From Bacillota bacterium (GTDB taxonomy: Bacteria > Bacillota > Clostridia > Christensenellales > Aristaeellaceae): DNA of 7,649 bases. How positions within the stretch are numbered: position 1 is the stretch's first letter; each line of letters begins with the position of its first letter. The stretch spans positions 1-7,649 of the forward strand of contig JAEVZE010000193.1 in assembly GCA_023392395.1 (NCBI GenBank). The letters run 5' to 3'. The translations under genes were made by a program, and so were the position numbers. Shown here in pieces: positions 1 to 5,168 of the stretch. The notes beneath the pieces are model-generated. The model worked only from the letters and a program-made list of their open reading frames with translations. It was not told where the DNA came from and searched no databases.

Positions 1-273
1 GTGGCACGCGCCGTGGGTATTGATCTGGTGGGCCTCGATACCCAGCTTTTTCAGCTTCTCGGTGTCGATGTCGGATTCGATGTCGCCTTCAATGACGGCG
101 GCTCTTCGGTCCAGCAGCGGGATCAGCCGGGTCAGCGTGCTCGTCTTGCCCACGCCCGGCGCGCCCATCACGTTGACACAGAACACGCTTTTCTTCGTGA
201 GCGCCTGGTTCAGCTCCGCCGCGAGCTCGTCGTTTCGCTTGTAGATGGATTCCTGAATGTCAATCTGGCTCAT
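1..273 (-). CDS. hypB: Hydrogenase/urease nickel incorporation GTPase HypB, N-terminal part (cut by window edge)
   Basis: Only the first 91 residues are present; the reading frame stays open to the left edge. HypB is a cytoplasmic SIMIBI-class GTPase that works with HypA to load nickel into [NiFe] hydrogenases (and urease in some bacteria). Seen here: a P-loop GAPGVGKTS at residues 37-45, the switch-like VIEGDIESDID at about 60-70, and QINTHGACH at 83-91, whose Cys90-His91 pair matches the metal site at the GTPase dimer interface. There is no N-terminal CxxCGC nickel motif as in E. coli HypB and no His-rich stretch, so this is the short form. The ATG shares bases with the hypA stop (ATGA) and has a GAGGT ribosome binding site inside the hypA end, so translation is probably coupled to hypA. 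Identity is secure; the C-terminal half cannot be judged. Confidence 0.95.
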   Translation of the reverse strand, partial: MSQIDIQESIYKRNDELAAELNQALTKKSVFCVNVMGAPGVGKTSTLTRLIPLLDRRAAVIEGDIESDIDTEKLKKLGIEAHQINTHGACH

Positions 274-611
274 GATTCTACCTCGATCGCCTTTACATAA
301 AATTCCCGCCCGATTTCGGTGGGCCGGCCCTGGCCTCCGCAGGGGCAGGTGAAGTCAAAGGGTTTGCGCTCGAACAGCTGGCCGCAGGTTTCGCACCGGA
401 GCATAGACTTGACCGGCTCAAATTCCAAACTCACCCCTTCGCAGGGGCTACCCGCGCTGATCAGGTCAAAATACAGCTGGATGGAATCCGCCATATACCC
501 GGAGGCGTCGCCGACGACCAGCTGAACTTTGGTAATGCGGCCCGCACCGCGCTCCCTGGCCGCCTCGGAGGCGATTTCGATGATCCGCTGGGTGATGGGC
601 AACTCGTGCAC
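270..611 (-). CDS. hypA: Hydrogenase maturation nickel metallochaperone HypA
   Basis: HypA binds nickel and hands it, with HypB, to the [NiFe] hydrogenase precursor; a structural zinc site holds the fold. The product is 113 residues, normal for the family. It begins M(GTG)-H-E-L-P-I-T, giving the conserved N-terminal His2 that ligates nickel. The middle VVGDASGYMADSI (about 33-45) and the end GREFYVKAIEVE (about 101-112) are typical HypA. The zinc cysteines are C73, C76, C89 and C91: CETC is the usual CxxC, but the second pair is CPC, one residue tighter than the CxxC of E. coli HypA. An upstream ATG at 680 would add 23 residues, but it would put extra sequence before the essential Met-His-Glu. 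The GTG at 611 has a strong SD, so I chose it. The stop overlaps the hypB start by four bases. Confidence 0.93.
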   Translation of the reverse strand: MHELPITQRIIEIASEAARERGAGRITKVQLVVGDASGYMADSIQLYFDLISAGSPCEGVSLEFEPVKSMLRCETCGQLFERKPFDFTCPCGGQGRPTEIGREFYVKAIEVES

Positions 612-623
612 GGATTTCCTCCC
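612..623 (-). promoter_or_regulatory. Ribosome binding site of hypA that fixes a GTG start
   Basis: On the minus strand GGGAGG (623-618) lies 6 bases before the GTG at 611. This is near-ideal Shine-Dalgarno spacing and supports the GTG over the upstream in-frame ATG at 680. Confidence 0.8.
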
Positions 624-652
624 GGCCCATGGACATAGGGCCATATACGCAT

Positions 653-680
653 AGTATAAACACCCGGGCCGCCGCCTCAA
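653..680 (-). promoter_or_regulatory. Candidate internal promoter for hypAB
   Basis: On the minus strand TTGAGG (680-675), a 16-base spacer, then TATACT (658-653). The -10 matches the sigma-A consensus at five of six bases and the -35 at four of six. It sits just after the hydrogenase stop at 698 and would start RNA near 646, about 35 bases before the hypA GTG. I see no terminator hairpin between the hydrogenase and hypA, so read-through from the upstream promoter is also likely. Judged from sequence alone. Confidence 0.4.
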
Positions 681-697
681 ACAGGGCGTCGCGGCCG

Positions 698-1945
698 TCA
701 GTCAAAGCGCCGCGTGAAGATTTCGTCCTTTTCCAGCAGCGCCTCAATGGTGTCAAAGCCCAGCCGGTGGAGAAGCTCCACGACGTAGGGGTTTTCCGCG
801 GGCGTATGGTAGAGCGCAGCGTCGCCGTAGGCGTTGACCGCTTTTCGGCCCTCCTCCACCGGCGTCACCGCCCGGGGTCCACCCACGCAGCCGCCTCGGC
901 AGCCCATGCCCTCGTAGAAGTTGCCGCCGCCCTTTCCAGCCAAAATGTCGTTCATCATCGCCCTGCAGGCGGGGATGCCGTCCGCCTGGCGGGTATGCAC
1001 CGTGATCTTCCGGCCGGGGCTCAGCCTTTTGACGGTATCCTGCACCGCCTCGCTGACGCCGCCCGTCCTAGCGTAGATGCGCCCCGCGCGGGAGGAGTGG
1101 TCCTTGTCGCTCTCCTCCATCTTGGCCGGGTCGATGCCCAGCAGTTCAAAGATGTCCCGCATCTCATTGAAGGTCAGCACGTAATCCACCGCGCCGACCA
1201 GATCCTTCTCTCGCGCCTCAGCTTTCTTGGCAAGGCAAGGCCCAATGAACACCGTCAGCGCGTCCGGGTACAGCGTCTTGACCGTCCGGGCGCAGGCGAC
1301 CATCGGGGACACCGAGCCGGGCACGTGGGGCATCAGGTCGTGGTAGATTTTTCGGATCATCGCAATCCACATCGGGCAGCAGCAGCTGGTCAGCTGATAG
1401 TCGCCCTCGGTGTGGATGTTCCGGTCGAACTCCAGCGCCTCTTTGAGGGTCAGGATGTCCGCGAACAGCGCCACCTCGATCATGCCGTCAAAGCCCACCG
1501 CCTTGAGTGCGGTGCGCAGCTTGCCCGGCGTGACCGCCTCGGTGAATTGCCCCAGAAACGCAGGGGCCACCAGCGCGTAGGCAAGGCCCTTGGAGGAGCG
1601 CACTGCCTTCAGCGCGGGCAGGATGTCGGTGGAGGCCTTCAGCCTCTCCCCGGCACAACCGTCGATGCAGTCGGCGCAGCCCATGCACTTTTCCGAGTCG
1701 ATCTGAATGCCGCCATCCTTTCCAATGCTCATGGCGTCAAACGGACAGCGGCGGATACACGCCTCGCGCTGCTCCTTGGAGCAGTCGCATTCGCCGGTCC
1801 GAATCACCAGCGGATGTTTCTGGGGGTGCAAAAGGCAGTCCAGATGGTAGGGATCGTACTCCGCCAGCGCCTTCTCAAGCCCCGCCGGGTCATCCTGAAG
1901 CGCCAGAGCCACCGCCTGATTGTACAATTCTGAGAACGTCTTCAT
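698..1945 (-). CDS. Monomeric [FeFe] hydrogenase, group B-like
   Basis: Cytoplasmic iron hydrogenase of 415 residues that interconverts protons plus electrons and H2, probably with ferredoxin as partner. The N-terminus carries two [4Fe-4S] sites: C53, C55, C63, C67 (CxC-x7-CxxxCP) and C87, C90, C93, C97 (CMGCADCIDGC). The H-domain follows, with its three loops: TSCCCPMW (186-193), GPCLAKK (235-241) and EGMGCRGGCVGGP (345-357). By analogy with CpI, the H-cluster ligands would be C190, C237, C349 and C353. The triple cysteine in loop 1, GPC in place of MPC, and the GMGC/GGCVGGP loop fit group B clostridial enzymes rather than group A HydA; this assignment is from memory. There is no PAS domain or extra N-terminal cluster domain. 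The ATG at 1945 is preceded by GGGGAG at 7 bases. It is first in a run with hypA and hypB. Maturation needs HydE, HydF and HydG, which are not in the window. The catalytic direction cannot be read from sequence. Confidence 0.92.
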   Translation of the reverse strand: MKTFSELYNQAVALALQDDPAGLEKALAEYDPYHLDCLLHPQKHPLVIRTGECDCSKEQREACIRRCPFDAMSIGKDGGIQIDSEKCMGCADCIDGCAGERLKASTDILPALKAVRSSKGLAYALVAPAFLGQFTEAVTPGKLRTALKAVGFDGMIEVALFADILTLKEALEFDRNIHTEGDYQLTSCCCPMWIAMIRKIYHDLMPHVPGSVSPMVACARTVKTLYPDALTVFIGPCLAKKAEAREKDLVGAVDYVLTFNEMRDIFELLGIDPAKMEESDKDHSSRAGRIYARTGGVSEAVQDTVKRLSPGRKITVHTRQADGIPACRAMMNDILAGKGGGNFYEGMGCRGGCVGGPRAVTPVEEGRKAVNAYGDAALYHTPAENPYVVELLHRLGFDTIEALLEKDEIFTRRFD

Positions 1946-2002
1946 GCATTCGCTCCCCGCCGCCCGCGTTTTTTTGAGGAAGCGCCCGCGCGGCGTCTTT
2001 CT

Positions 2003-2031
2003 ATTATATCATAAAGCGGCGCGGATGAAAA
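2003..2031 (-). promoter_or_regulatory. Promoter of the [FeFe] hydrogenase (extended -10)
   Basis: On the minus strand TTTTCA (2031-2026), a 17-base spacer, then a perfect TATAAT (2008-2003) preceded by TGn, making TGATATAAT. Transcription would start near 1996, leaving a leader of about 50 bases before the ATG at 1945. The AT-rich promoter stands out in GC-rich surroundings. Confidence 0.75.
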
Positions 2032-2077
2032 CTTCCCCGGCGCGTTCCGAAGCGGGTCGAAAATTTGAAAACACGCA

Positions 2078-2105
2078 TTGTATTGTGATAAATTTTTGTT
2101 ATAAT
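2078..2105 (+). promoter_or_regulatory. Promoter of the small membrane protein gene (extended -10)
   Basis: TTGTAT (2078-2083), a 16-base spacer, then TATAAT (2100-2105) preceded by TGT, giving an extended -10 TGTTATAAT. RNA would start near 2112, about 68 bases before the ATG at 2180. It is divergent from the hydrogenase promoter, with -35 elements about 47 bases apart, so a regulator bound between them could affect both. Confidence 0.7.
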
Positions 2106-2179
2106 ATTGTCAAGCACCAGCGTTCGCAGGCGGCATGCCTTGAGCGCCGCGCGGACGCCATACGAAGGAGGGACCGTAT

Positions 2180-2470
2180 ATGACCGAACTGAACCTGGGT
2201 TATCCGACGGTGGACTTGATGAATACTCCATACTTGGTGCCCGCCGTCATCGGAGTGATTCTGGCGCTGGCGCTCGTCTCGGTCCTTTGGGGGATCCTGA
2301 CCATGAAACAGGCGCGCCACAAGGGCTATCGCGGCTACTTCTGGACGGGGTTCTTTTGGGGCCTCGCAGGGTTGATCTACGTGGCAGGGCTTCCTCTGTC
2401 CGACGAAAAGCGGCTGTCGGACATGAAGAAGCTGGTGCAGATCAGCATCCGGGCCGGATTACGGCAATAA
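2180..2470 (+). CDS. Small two-TM membrane protein of unknown function
   Basis: I do not recognise a named family for this 96-residue protein. It has two hydrophobic segments, at about 18-42 and 54-72, joined by a short basic loop (MKQARHKGYRG, 42-52) that should lie in the cytoplasm by the positive-inside rule. That predicts both ends outside, although the C-terminal tail (DEKRLSDMKKLVQ onward) is also charged and partly basic, so the topology is uncertain. The aromatic-glycine stretch YFWTGFFWGLAGLIYVAGLP resembles short conserved membrane proteins seen in Clostridia; this is a recollection. The ATG at 2180 has an AAGGAGG site about 9 bases upstream. The gene has its own promoter and terminator, so it is a one-gene transcript, divergent from the hydrogenase. 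No enzymatic motif is visible. Confidence 0.8.
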   Translation: MTELNLGYPTVDLMNTPYLVPAVIGVILALALVSVLWGILTMKQARHKGYRGYFWTGFFWGLAGLIYVAGLPLSDEKRLSDMKKLVQISIRAGLRQ

Positions 2471-2479
2471 TCTATGTGC

Positions 2480-2520
2480 AACCCACCTTCGCCGAAACCG
2501 GCGGAGGTAGGTTTGTTTTT
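2480..2520 (+). terminator. Rho-independent terminator after the small membrane protein gene
   Basis: A 10-pair stem (2485-2494 with 2499-2508, one T-G wobble) closes on an AAAC loop. Four further pairs (2480-2483 with 2510-2513) lie beyond a single C/A mismatch. A T-rich tail TGTTTTT ends at 2520. It starts 10 bases after the stop at 2470. There is no U-tract on the other strand, so it acts rightward only. Confidence 0.9.
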
Positions 2521-2538
2521 GGCCGATAACCTCAATTT

Positions 2539-2568
2539 TACCCAAGGCCGGGGACGATCCTGTATAAT
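2539..2568 (+). promoter_or_regulatory. Probable promoter of the 2-hydroxyacid dehydrogenase gene
   Basis: A perfect TATAAT lies at 2563-2568. The best -35 is weak: TACCCA (2539-2544) at 18 bases, three of six matches. The RNA would start near 2575, about 49 bases before the ATG. A poor -35 next to a good -10 can indicate activator dependence, which is inference. Confidence 0.5.
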
Positions 2569-2575
2569 CATGGTG

Positions 2576-2587
2576 GCAAATATTTGC
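2576..2587. promoter_or_regulatory. 12-bp perfect palindrome at the expected transcription start; candidate operator
   Basis: GCAAATATTTGC is perfectly self-complementary and begins 7 bases after the TATAAT, covering about +1 to +12 of the dehydrogenase transcript. That is a classic place for a repressor to block RNA polymerase. No cognate regulator can be named. It differs from the CAACAC boxes near the TetR gene. Confidence 0.4.
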
Positions 2588-2623
2588 ACGAAGCGCCGGG
2601 ACGAAGGGGAGAGGGAACCTGCC

Positions 2624-3580
2624 ATGAAAATCGCACTGGCCCACGTATCGTTTGAAACGGAAAGCATCGAGGCGCTGAAGCTCCTTGCGGCGCAATACGG
2701 CGGCGAACTCATCTACTTTGCCTCTGGCGAACAGCTTACGCGCGAGGCGCTCCAGGAATTCGAGGTGCTGATGGGCTACTACCCGCCGGAGCTGCTGCCG
2801 GGCCTTCCCCGACTCCGCTGGATGCAGGTTCCATCCGCCGGCGTGGAACACCTGCGCGGCGCGTTTGACCCAGAAAAAACCCTCCTGACCAACAGCTCCG
2901 GCGCGTTCGGCATCCCGATCGCGGAATATCTGATGGCGGGCCTTTTGATGCTGTACCGCCGGATGCCCGCCTACCAAAAAAACCAGCGCGCGCACCTGTG
3001 GCATGGCGAGGGTTCCTCGCGGGCCATCTGGGGGAGCCTTGTGACGGTGGTCGGGCTGGGCGACATCGGCGGCAGTTTCGCCGCCCGGATGTGCTTTATG
3101 GGTGCCAAGGTACGCGGCGTCAAGCGCAGCGTCTCCGAAAAGCCGGACTATGTGGAGGCGCTCTACCCCACCTCGCGGCTTAACGAGGCGGTGGAGGGTG
3201 CGGACGTCGTGGCGCTGTGCCTGCCCGCCACAGACGAAACGAAGGGCCTTGTAAGCGCGGAAGTCATCCGGCATATGAAGCCGGGCGCGATGATTCTGAA
3301 CGCGGGCCGCGGGGCGACGCTGGACGAGGCGGCGCTCATTAAGGCGCTTCAGGAGGGCCGCTTGGGCGGCGCGGTATTGGACGTGACGACGGTGGAGCCG
3401 CTGCCCGAAACCAGCCCGCTCTGGGACATGGAAAACGTGATCCTGACGCCCCACATCTCCGGCAGCAACTCTGACCCGGTCTGCATCAACGCGACCTTCG
3501 AGATCTTCCGGGACAATCTGGAGCGCTTCCTGACCGGAAGGCCGCTGATGAATGTAGTGGACGCCGTGAAAGGCTACTGA
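2624..3580 (+). CDS. D-isomer-specific 2-hydroxyacid dehydrogenase, probably NADP(H)-dependent
   Basis: A complete 318-residue cytoplasmic oxidoreductase of the family that includes phosphoglycerate dehydrogenase, glyoxylate/hydroxypyruvate reductase and D-lactate dehydrogenase. It interconverts a 2-oxoacid and a D-2-hydroxyacid. Seen: substrate-loop VPSAGVEHL (69-77), a Rossmann fingerprint VGLGDIGG (143-150), catalytic Arg229 in NAGRG, Glu258 in VEPLP, and His277 in LTPHISG. This is the complete Arg/Glu/His set. At the end of the second Rossmann strand the sequence is GVKRS (165-169), basic where NAD-specific members carry an acidic residue. This suggests NADP(H) preference. There is no C-terminal ACT domain, so it is not the long SerA form. 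The ATG at 2624 was chosen because the family N-terminus begins there, with GAGGG 8 bases before it; the frame extends upstream to 2474 through the terminator region. It appears to be a monocistronic unit. The substrate cannot be told. Confidence 0.92.
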   Translation: MKIALAHVSFETESIEALKLLAAQYGGELIYFASGEQLTREALQEFEVLMGYYPPELLPGLPRLRWMQVPSAGVEHLRGAFDPEKTLLTNSSGAFGIPIAEYLMAGLLMLYRRMPAYQKNQRAHLWHGEGSSRAIWGSLVTVVGLGDIGGSFAARMCFMGAKVRGVKRSVSEKPDYVEALYPTSRLNEAVEGADVVALCLPATDETKGLVSAEVIRHMKPGAMILNAGRGATLDEAALIKALQEGRLGGAVLDVTTVEPLPETSPLWDMENVILTPHISGSNSDPVCINATFEIFRDNLERFLTGRPLMNVVDAVKGY

Positions 3581-3637
3581 CGGATATTGATGCCCTTCTT
3601 CCGGAACACCACCCTCATGGGGACCCTTGAAAACTTG

Positions 3638-3671
3638 GAGAGAGCCAAGGGCTACGCCCGCTGGCTCTCTC
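3638..3671. terminator. Hairpin between convergent genes, probable bidirectional terminator
   Basis: Ten perfect pairs, GAGAGAGCCA (3638-3647) with TGGCTCTCTC (3662-3671), enclose an inner GGGC-TAC-GCCC hairpin (3649-3659). It lies 57 bases after the dehydrogenase stop and 12 bases beyond the stop of the convergent regulator gene. The trailing T-runs are poor on both strands (TTTT about 4 bases past the stem leftward, only scattered T rightward). The position and stem strength argue for termination, but efficiency is uncertain. Confidence 0.6.
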
Positions 3672-3683
3672 TTCGTCTTATGT

Positions 3684-4277
3684 TTACGCCCCGACAGGCC
3701 GTTTCGTTACCACCGAGTACAGGCCGTGGTAGATCAACCGAATGACCAGCTCCGCCATCTCCTCCGGCGGCTCTTTGAGGCCCTTCTCCAGCCACTTCTT
3801 GACCACCGCCACCCCAGCGTGTACGCCGAATTGGACGAAATAATCCATGAGGCCCGCGCCCGCTTCCTCGTTTCCCGGCCATTCCCGCATCACTTGGGCC
3901 TGGGCGATCATCATGATCTCCTCCTGCAGTTCCTCGTCCCCATGCTCACCCAGCAGTACCTTGCACAGCTCGGCGTTGGCCAGTACGTACTCAAATACCA
4001 GCTTCATCATCTGATACGCGCCCGACCCGTCCACCGGGGAGATCAGGCCATTCATCCAATTGTTGATCTCGGCAAGGACTTCCTGCTTGATCTTGCGCAT
4101 CAGATCGAAGGGGTCAAGGTAGTGGGCGTAGAACGTGCTGCGGTTGACGTCGGCCCCTTCGCAGATCTCCTTGACGGTGATCTTGGCGATGGGCTTCTGG
4201 CTGAGCAGGTGAACAAAGCTCTCCTGAATGACCCGCTTGGTGTAGCGAATCCTGCGGTCGTCCTTCTTCTCCTTCAA
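3684..4277 (-). CDS. TetR/AcrR family transcriptional regulator
   Basis: A 197-residue DNA-binding regulator. The N-terminal TetR helix-turn-helix spans about residues 10-57, with ITVKEICEGADVNRSTFYAH (33-52) as helices 2-3. The C-terminal half (about 85-185, including FGVHAGVAVVKKWLEKG) resembles the TetR_C_8 type of ligand domain common in Firmicutes. The start is TTG at 4277: an in-frame TAA lies at 4308-4310, no ATG or GTG falls between, and AGGGGAG stands 6 bases ahead. It is divergent from the ABC transporter operon, and the shared 189-base region carries twin palindromes, so it probably represses that operon. TetR proteins usually release DNA on binding a small molecule, often a substrate of the neighbouring pump. 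The ligand is unknown. I found no convincing promoter for this gene on the minus strand. Confidence 0.92.
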   Translation of the reverse strand: MKEKKDDRRIRYTKRVIQESFVHLLSQKPIAKITVKEICEGADVNRSTFYAHYLDPFDLMRKIKQEVLAEINNWMNGLISPVDGSGAYQMMKLVFEYVLANAELCKVLLGEHGDEELQEEIMMIAQAQVMREWPGNEEAGAGLMDYFVQFGVHAGVAVVKKWLEKGLKEPPEEMAELVIRLIYHGLYSVVTKRPVGA

Positions 4278-4290
4278 AGCCCTCTCCCCT
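4278..4290 (-). promoter_or_regulatory. Ribosome binding site of the TetR gene that fixes a TTG start
   Basis: On the minus strand AGGGGAG (4290-4284) is 6 bases before TTG (4277-4275). The in-frame TAA at 4308-4310 rules out any longer form. Confidence 0.75.
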
Positions 4291-4376
4291 TTACTGTGCG
4301 TTCGATTTTACAATGAATAACCGACATCTTGGCCCCGCCCTGTTGATCATTGCACACCGGTCGATCCATCTGACCG

Positions 4377-4405
4377 TTGTAAACCAACACTGTGATGATT
4401 ATAAT
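4377..4405 (+). promoter_or_regulatory. Promoter of the ABC transporter operon
   Basis: TTGTAA (4377-4382), a 17-base spacer, then a perfect TATAAT (4400-4405). The start site would be near 4412, about 55 bases before the GTG at 4467. The spacer contains one operator-like palindrome and the leader holds a second, so this promoter is likely repressed by the divergent TetR protein. Confidence 0.75.
4385..4397. promoter_or_regulatory. Operator-like palindrome, box 1 (promoter spacer)
   Basis: CAACAC-T-GTGATG, one base off the perfect palindrome CAACAC-n-GTGTTG found in box 2. It lies wholly between the -35 and -10 elements, where a bound repressor would exclude RNA polymerase. It is preceded by AAAC, so the left arm AACCAACAC matches, inverted, the right arm GTGTTGGTT of box 2. 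Confidence 0.65.
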
Positions 4406-4409
4406 CTAA

Positions 4410-4423
4410 CCAGTCCGGATTGG
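4410..4423. repeat. Imperfect 14-bp palindrome at the transcription start
   Basis: CCA-G-TCCGGA-T-TGG is self-complementary except for one symmetric position pair. It covers the expected start site and directly abuts box 2. It does not match the CAACAC consensus. It could be a second regulator's site, part of an extended operator, or chance in GC-rich DNA. Confidence 0.3.
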
Positions 4424-4436
4424 CAACACCGTGTTG
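4424..4436. promoter_or_regulatory. Operator-like palindrome, box 2 (downstream of start site)
   Basis: CAACAC-C-GTGTTG, a perfect palindrome with a one-base centre, about 12-25 bases downstream of the predicted start. Its centre is 39 bases from that of box 1. Two near-identical sites flanking the promoter start beside a divergent TetR gene strongly suggest the TetR operator. Confidence 0.7.
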
Positions 4437-4452
4437 GTTATTTTTCGACACC

Positions 4453-4466
4453 AGGGAGGCGAAACC
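4453..4466 (+). promoter_or_regulatory. Ribosome binding site that fixes the GTG start of the ABC ATPase
   Basis: AGGGAGG (4453-4459) is 7 bases ahead of GTG at 4467. The frame stays open further left to a TTG at 4431, but that start would fall within operator box 2 and lacks a site of this quality. Confidence 0.75.
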
Positions 4467-5168
4467 GTGGCAGACATCGCGTTTGAGGGGGTCACAAAAA
4501 CATATCATGTGGGAGAAATCTCCATCCCAGCGGTGGACCACGCCGATTTTTCCATCAAAAACGGGGAATTTGCGGTGGTGCTGGGGCCCAGCGGCGCGGG
4601 CAAGACGACGGTTTTGAACCTGCTGGGCGGCATGGACCGGGCCACCAGCGGCAAAATCCTGGTCGGCGGCCGCGACATCGCGCCGCTGAACGTCAAGGAG
4701 CTCAACGCCTACCGCCGGTTTGACGTGGGCTTCGTTTTTCAGTTTTACAACCTCATGCCCAACCTGACGGCGCTGGAGAACGTGGAGCTGTCCCAGCAGG
4801 TGTGCAAAAACCCGCTCTCCCCCGCGGAAACGCTGGAGCGCGTGGGCCTCAAAGACCGCATGGACAACTTCCCGGCGCAGCTCTCCGGCGGCGAGCAGCA
4901 ACGGGTGGCCATCGCCCGCGCGCTGTGCAAAAACCCCGAACTGCTGCTGTGTGACGAGCCCACCGGCGCGCTGGACTCCAAGACCGGCCGCAAGGTGCTG
5001 ACGCTGATCAGCCGCGTGTGCCGCGACATGGGCAAGACCGTGGTGGTCATCACCCACAACGCCGCCATCGTACCCGCCGCCAACCGCGTGATCCGCATGG
5101 ACAGCGGCAAGGTGAGCTCGGTGGAGATCAACCCCGAGCCGACACCCATGGAGGCCATTGCATGGTGA
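4467..5168 (+). CDS. ABC transporter ATP-binding protein (MacB/LolD/BceA type)
   Basis: A 233-residue ATPase that powers the permease encoded next. All nucleotide-binding motifs are intact: Walker A GPSGAGKTT (40-48), Q-loop Gln92 in FQFYNLMP, signature LSGGEQQR (139-146), Walker B LLLCDE ending in catalytic Glu164, D-loop GALD, and H-loop His197 in ITHN. FQFYNLMPNLTALENVEL and DEPTGALD are typical of the subfamily that pairs with FtsX-like permeases. These systems extrude peptides, drugs or lipids, or sense antimicrobials, by a mechanotransmission-like cycle. The start is GTG with a strong ribosome binding site; length is normal. Its end overlaps the permease start by 7 bases (ATGGTGA), so translation is probably coupled. 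It is first gene of an operon probably repressed by the divergent TetR protein. Confidence 0.95.
   Translation: MADIAFEGVTKTYHVGEISIPAVDHADFSIKNGEFAVVLGPSGAGKTTVLNLLGGMDRATSGKILVGGRDIAPLNVKELNAYRRFDVGFVFQFYNLMPNLTALENVELSQQVCKNPLSPAETLERVGLKDRMDNFPAQLSGGEQQRVAIARALCKNPELLLCDEPTGALDSKTGRKVLTLISRVCRDMGKTVVVITHNAAIVPAANRVIRMDSGKVSSVEINPEPTPMEAIAW

Noticed and set aside
629..1933. 434-codon open frame on the plus strand across the hydrogenase gene
   Set aside because: It is the antisense shadow of a gene whose protein carries all hydrogenase motifs. The translation is rich in His/Arg/Ala-type residues typical of GC-rich antisense frames and has no recognisable domain.
1968..1978. Run of seven T after GC-rich DNA on the plus strand, as a terminator
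   Set aside because: No complementary hairpin arms precede the T-run and no plus-strand gene ends there; on the minus strand it is an A-run in the hydrogenase leader.
1946..2000. GC-rich stem or riboswitch in the hydrogenase leader
   Set aside because: GCCGC/GCGGC arms can pair but need bulges and are expected by chance in this GC-rich leader. No known riboswitch core is recognisable.
2083..2101. Rex-like site (TTGTGA half-site) between the divergent promoters
   Set aside because: Only the left half resembles a Rex box; the right half lacks the inverted TCACAA-type arm, so the sequence is not palindromic. Not enough to claim redox control.
2459..3454. 331-codon minus-strand frame opposite the 2-hydroxyacid dehydrogenase
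   Set aside because: Shadow frame; the plus-strand product has the full catalytic set and a proper start signal.
4358..4376. CGGTC...GACCG inverted repeat upstream of the transporter -35
   Set aside because: Only five bases per arm with a nine-base gap; weak compared with the CAACAC boxes and easily due to chance.
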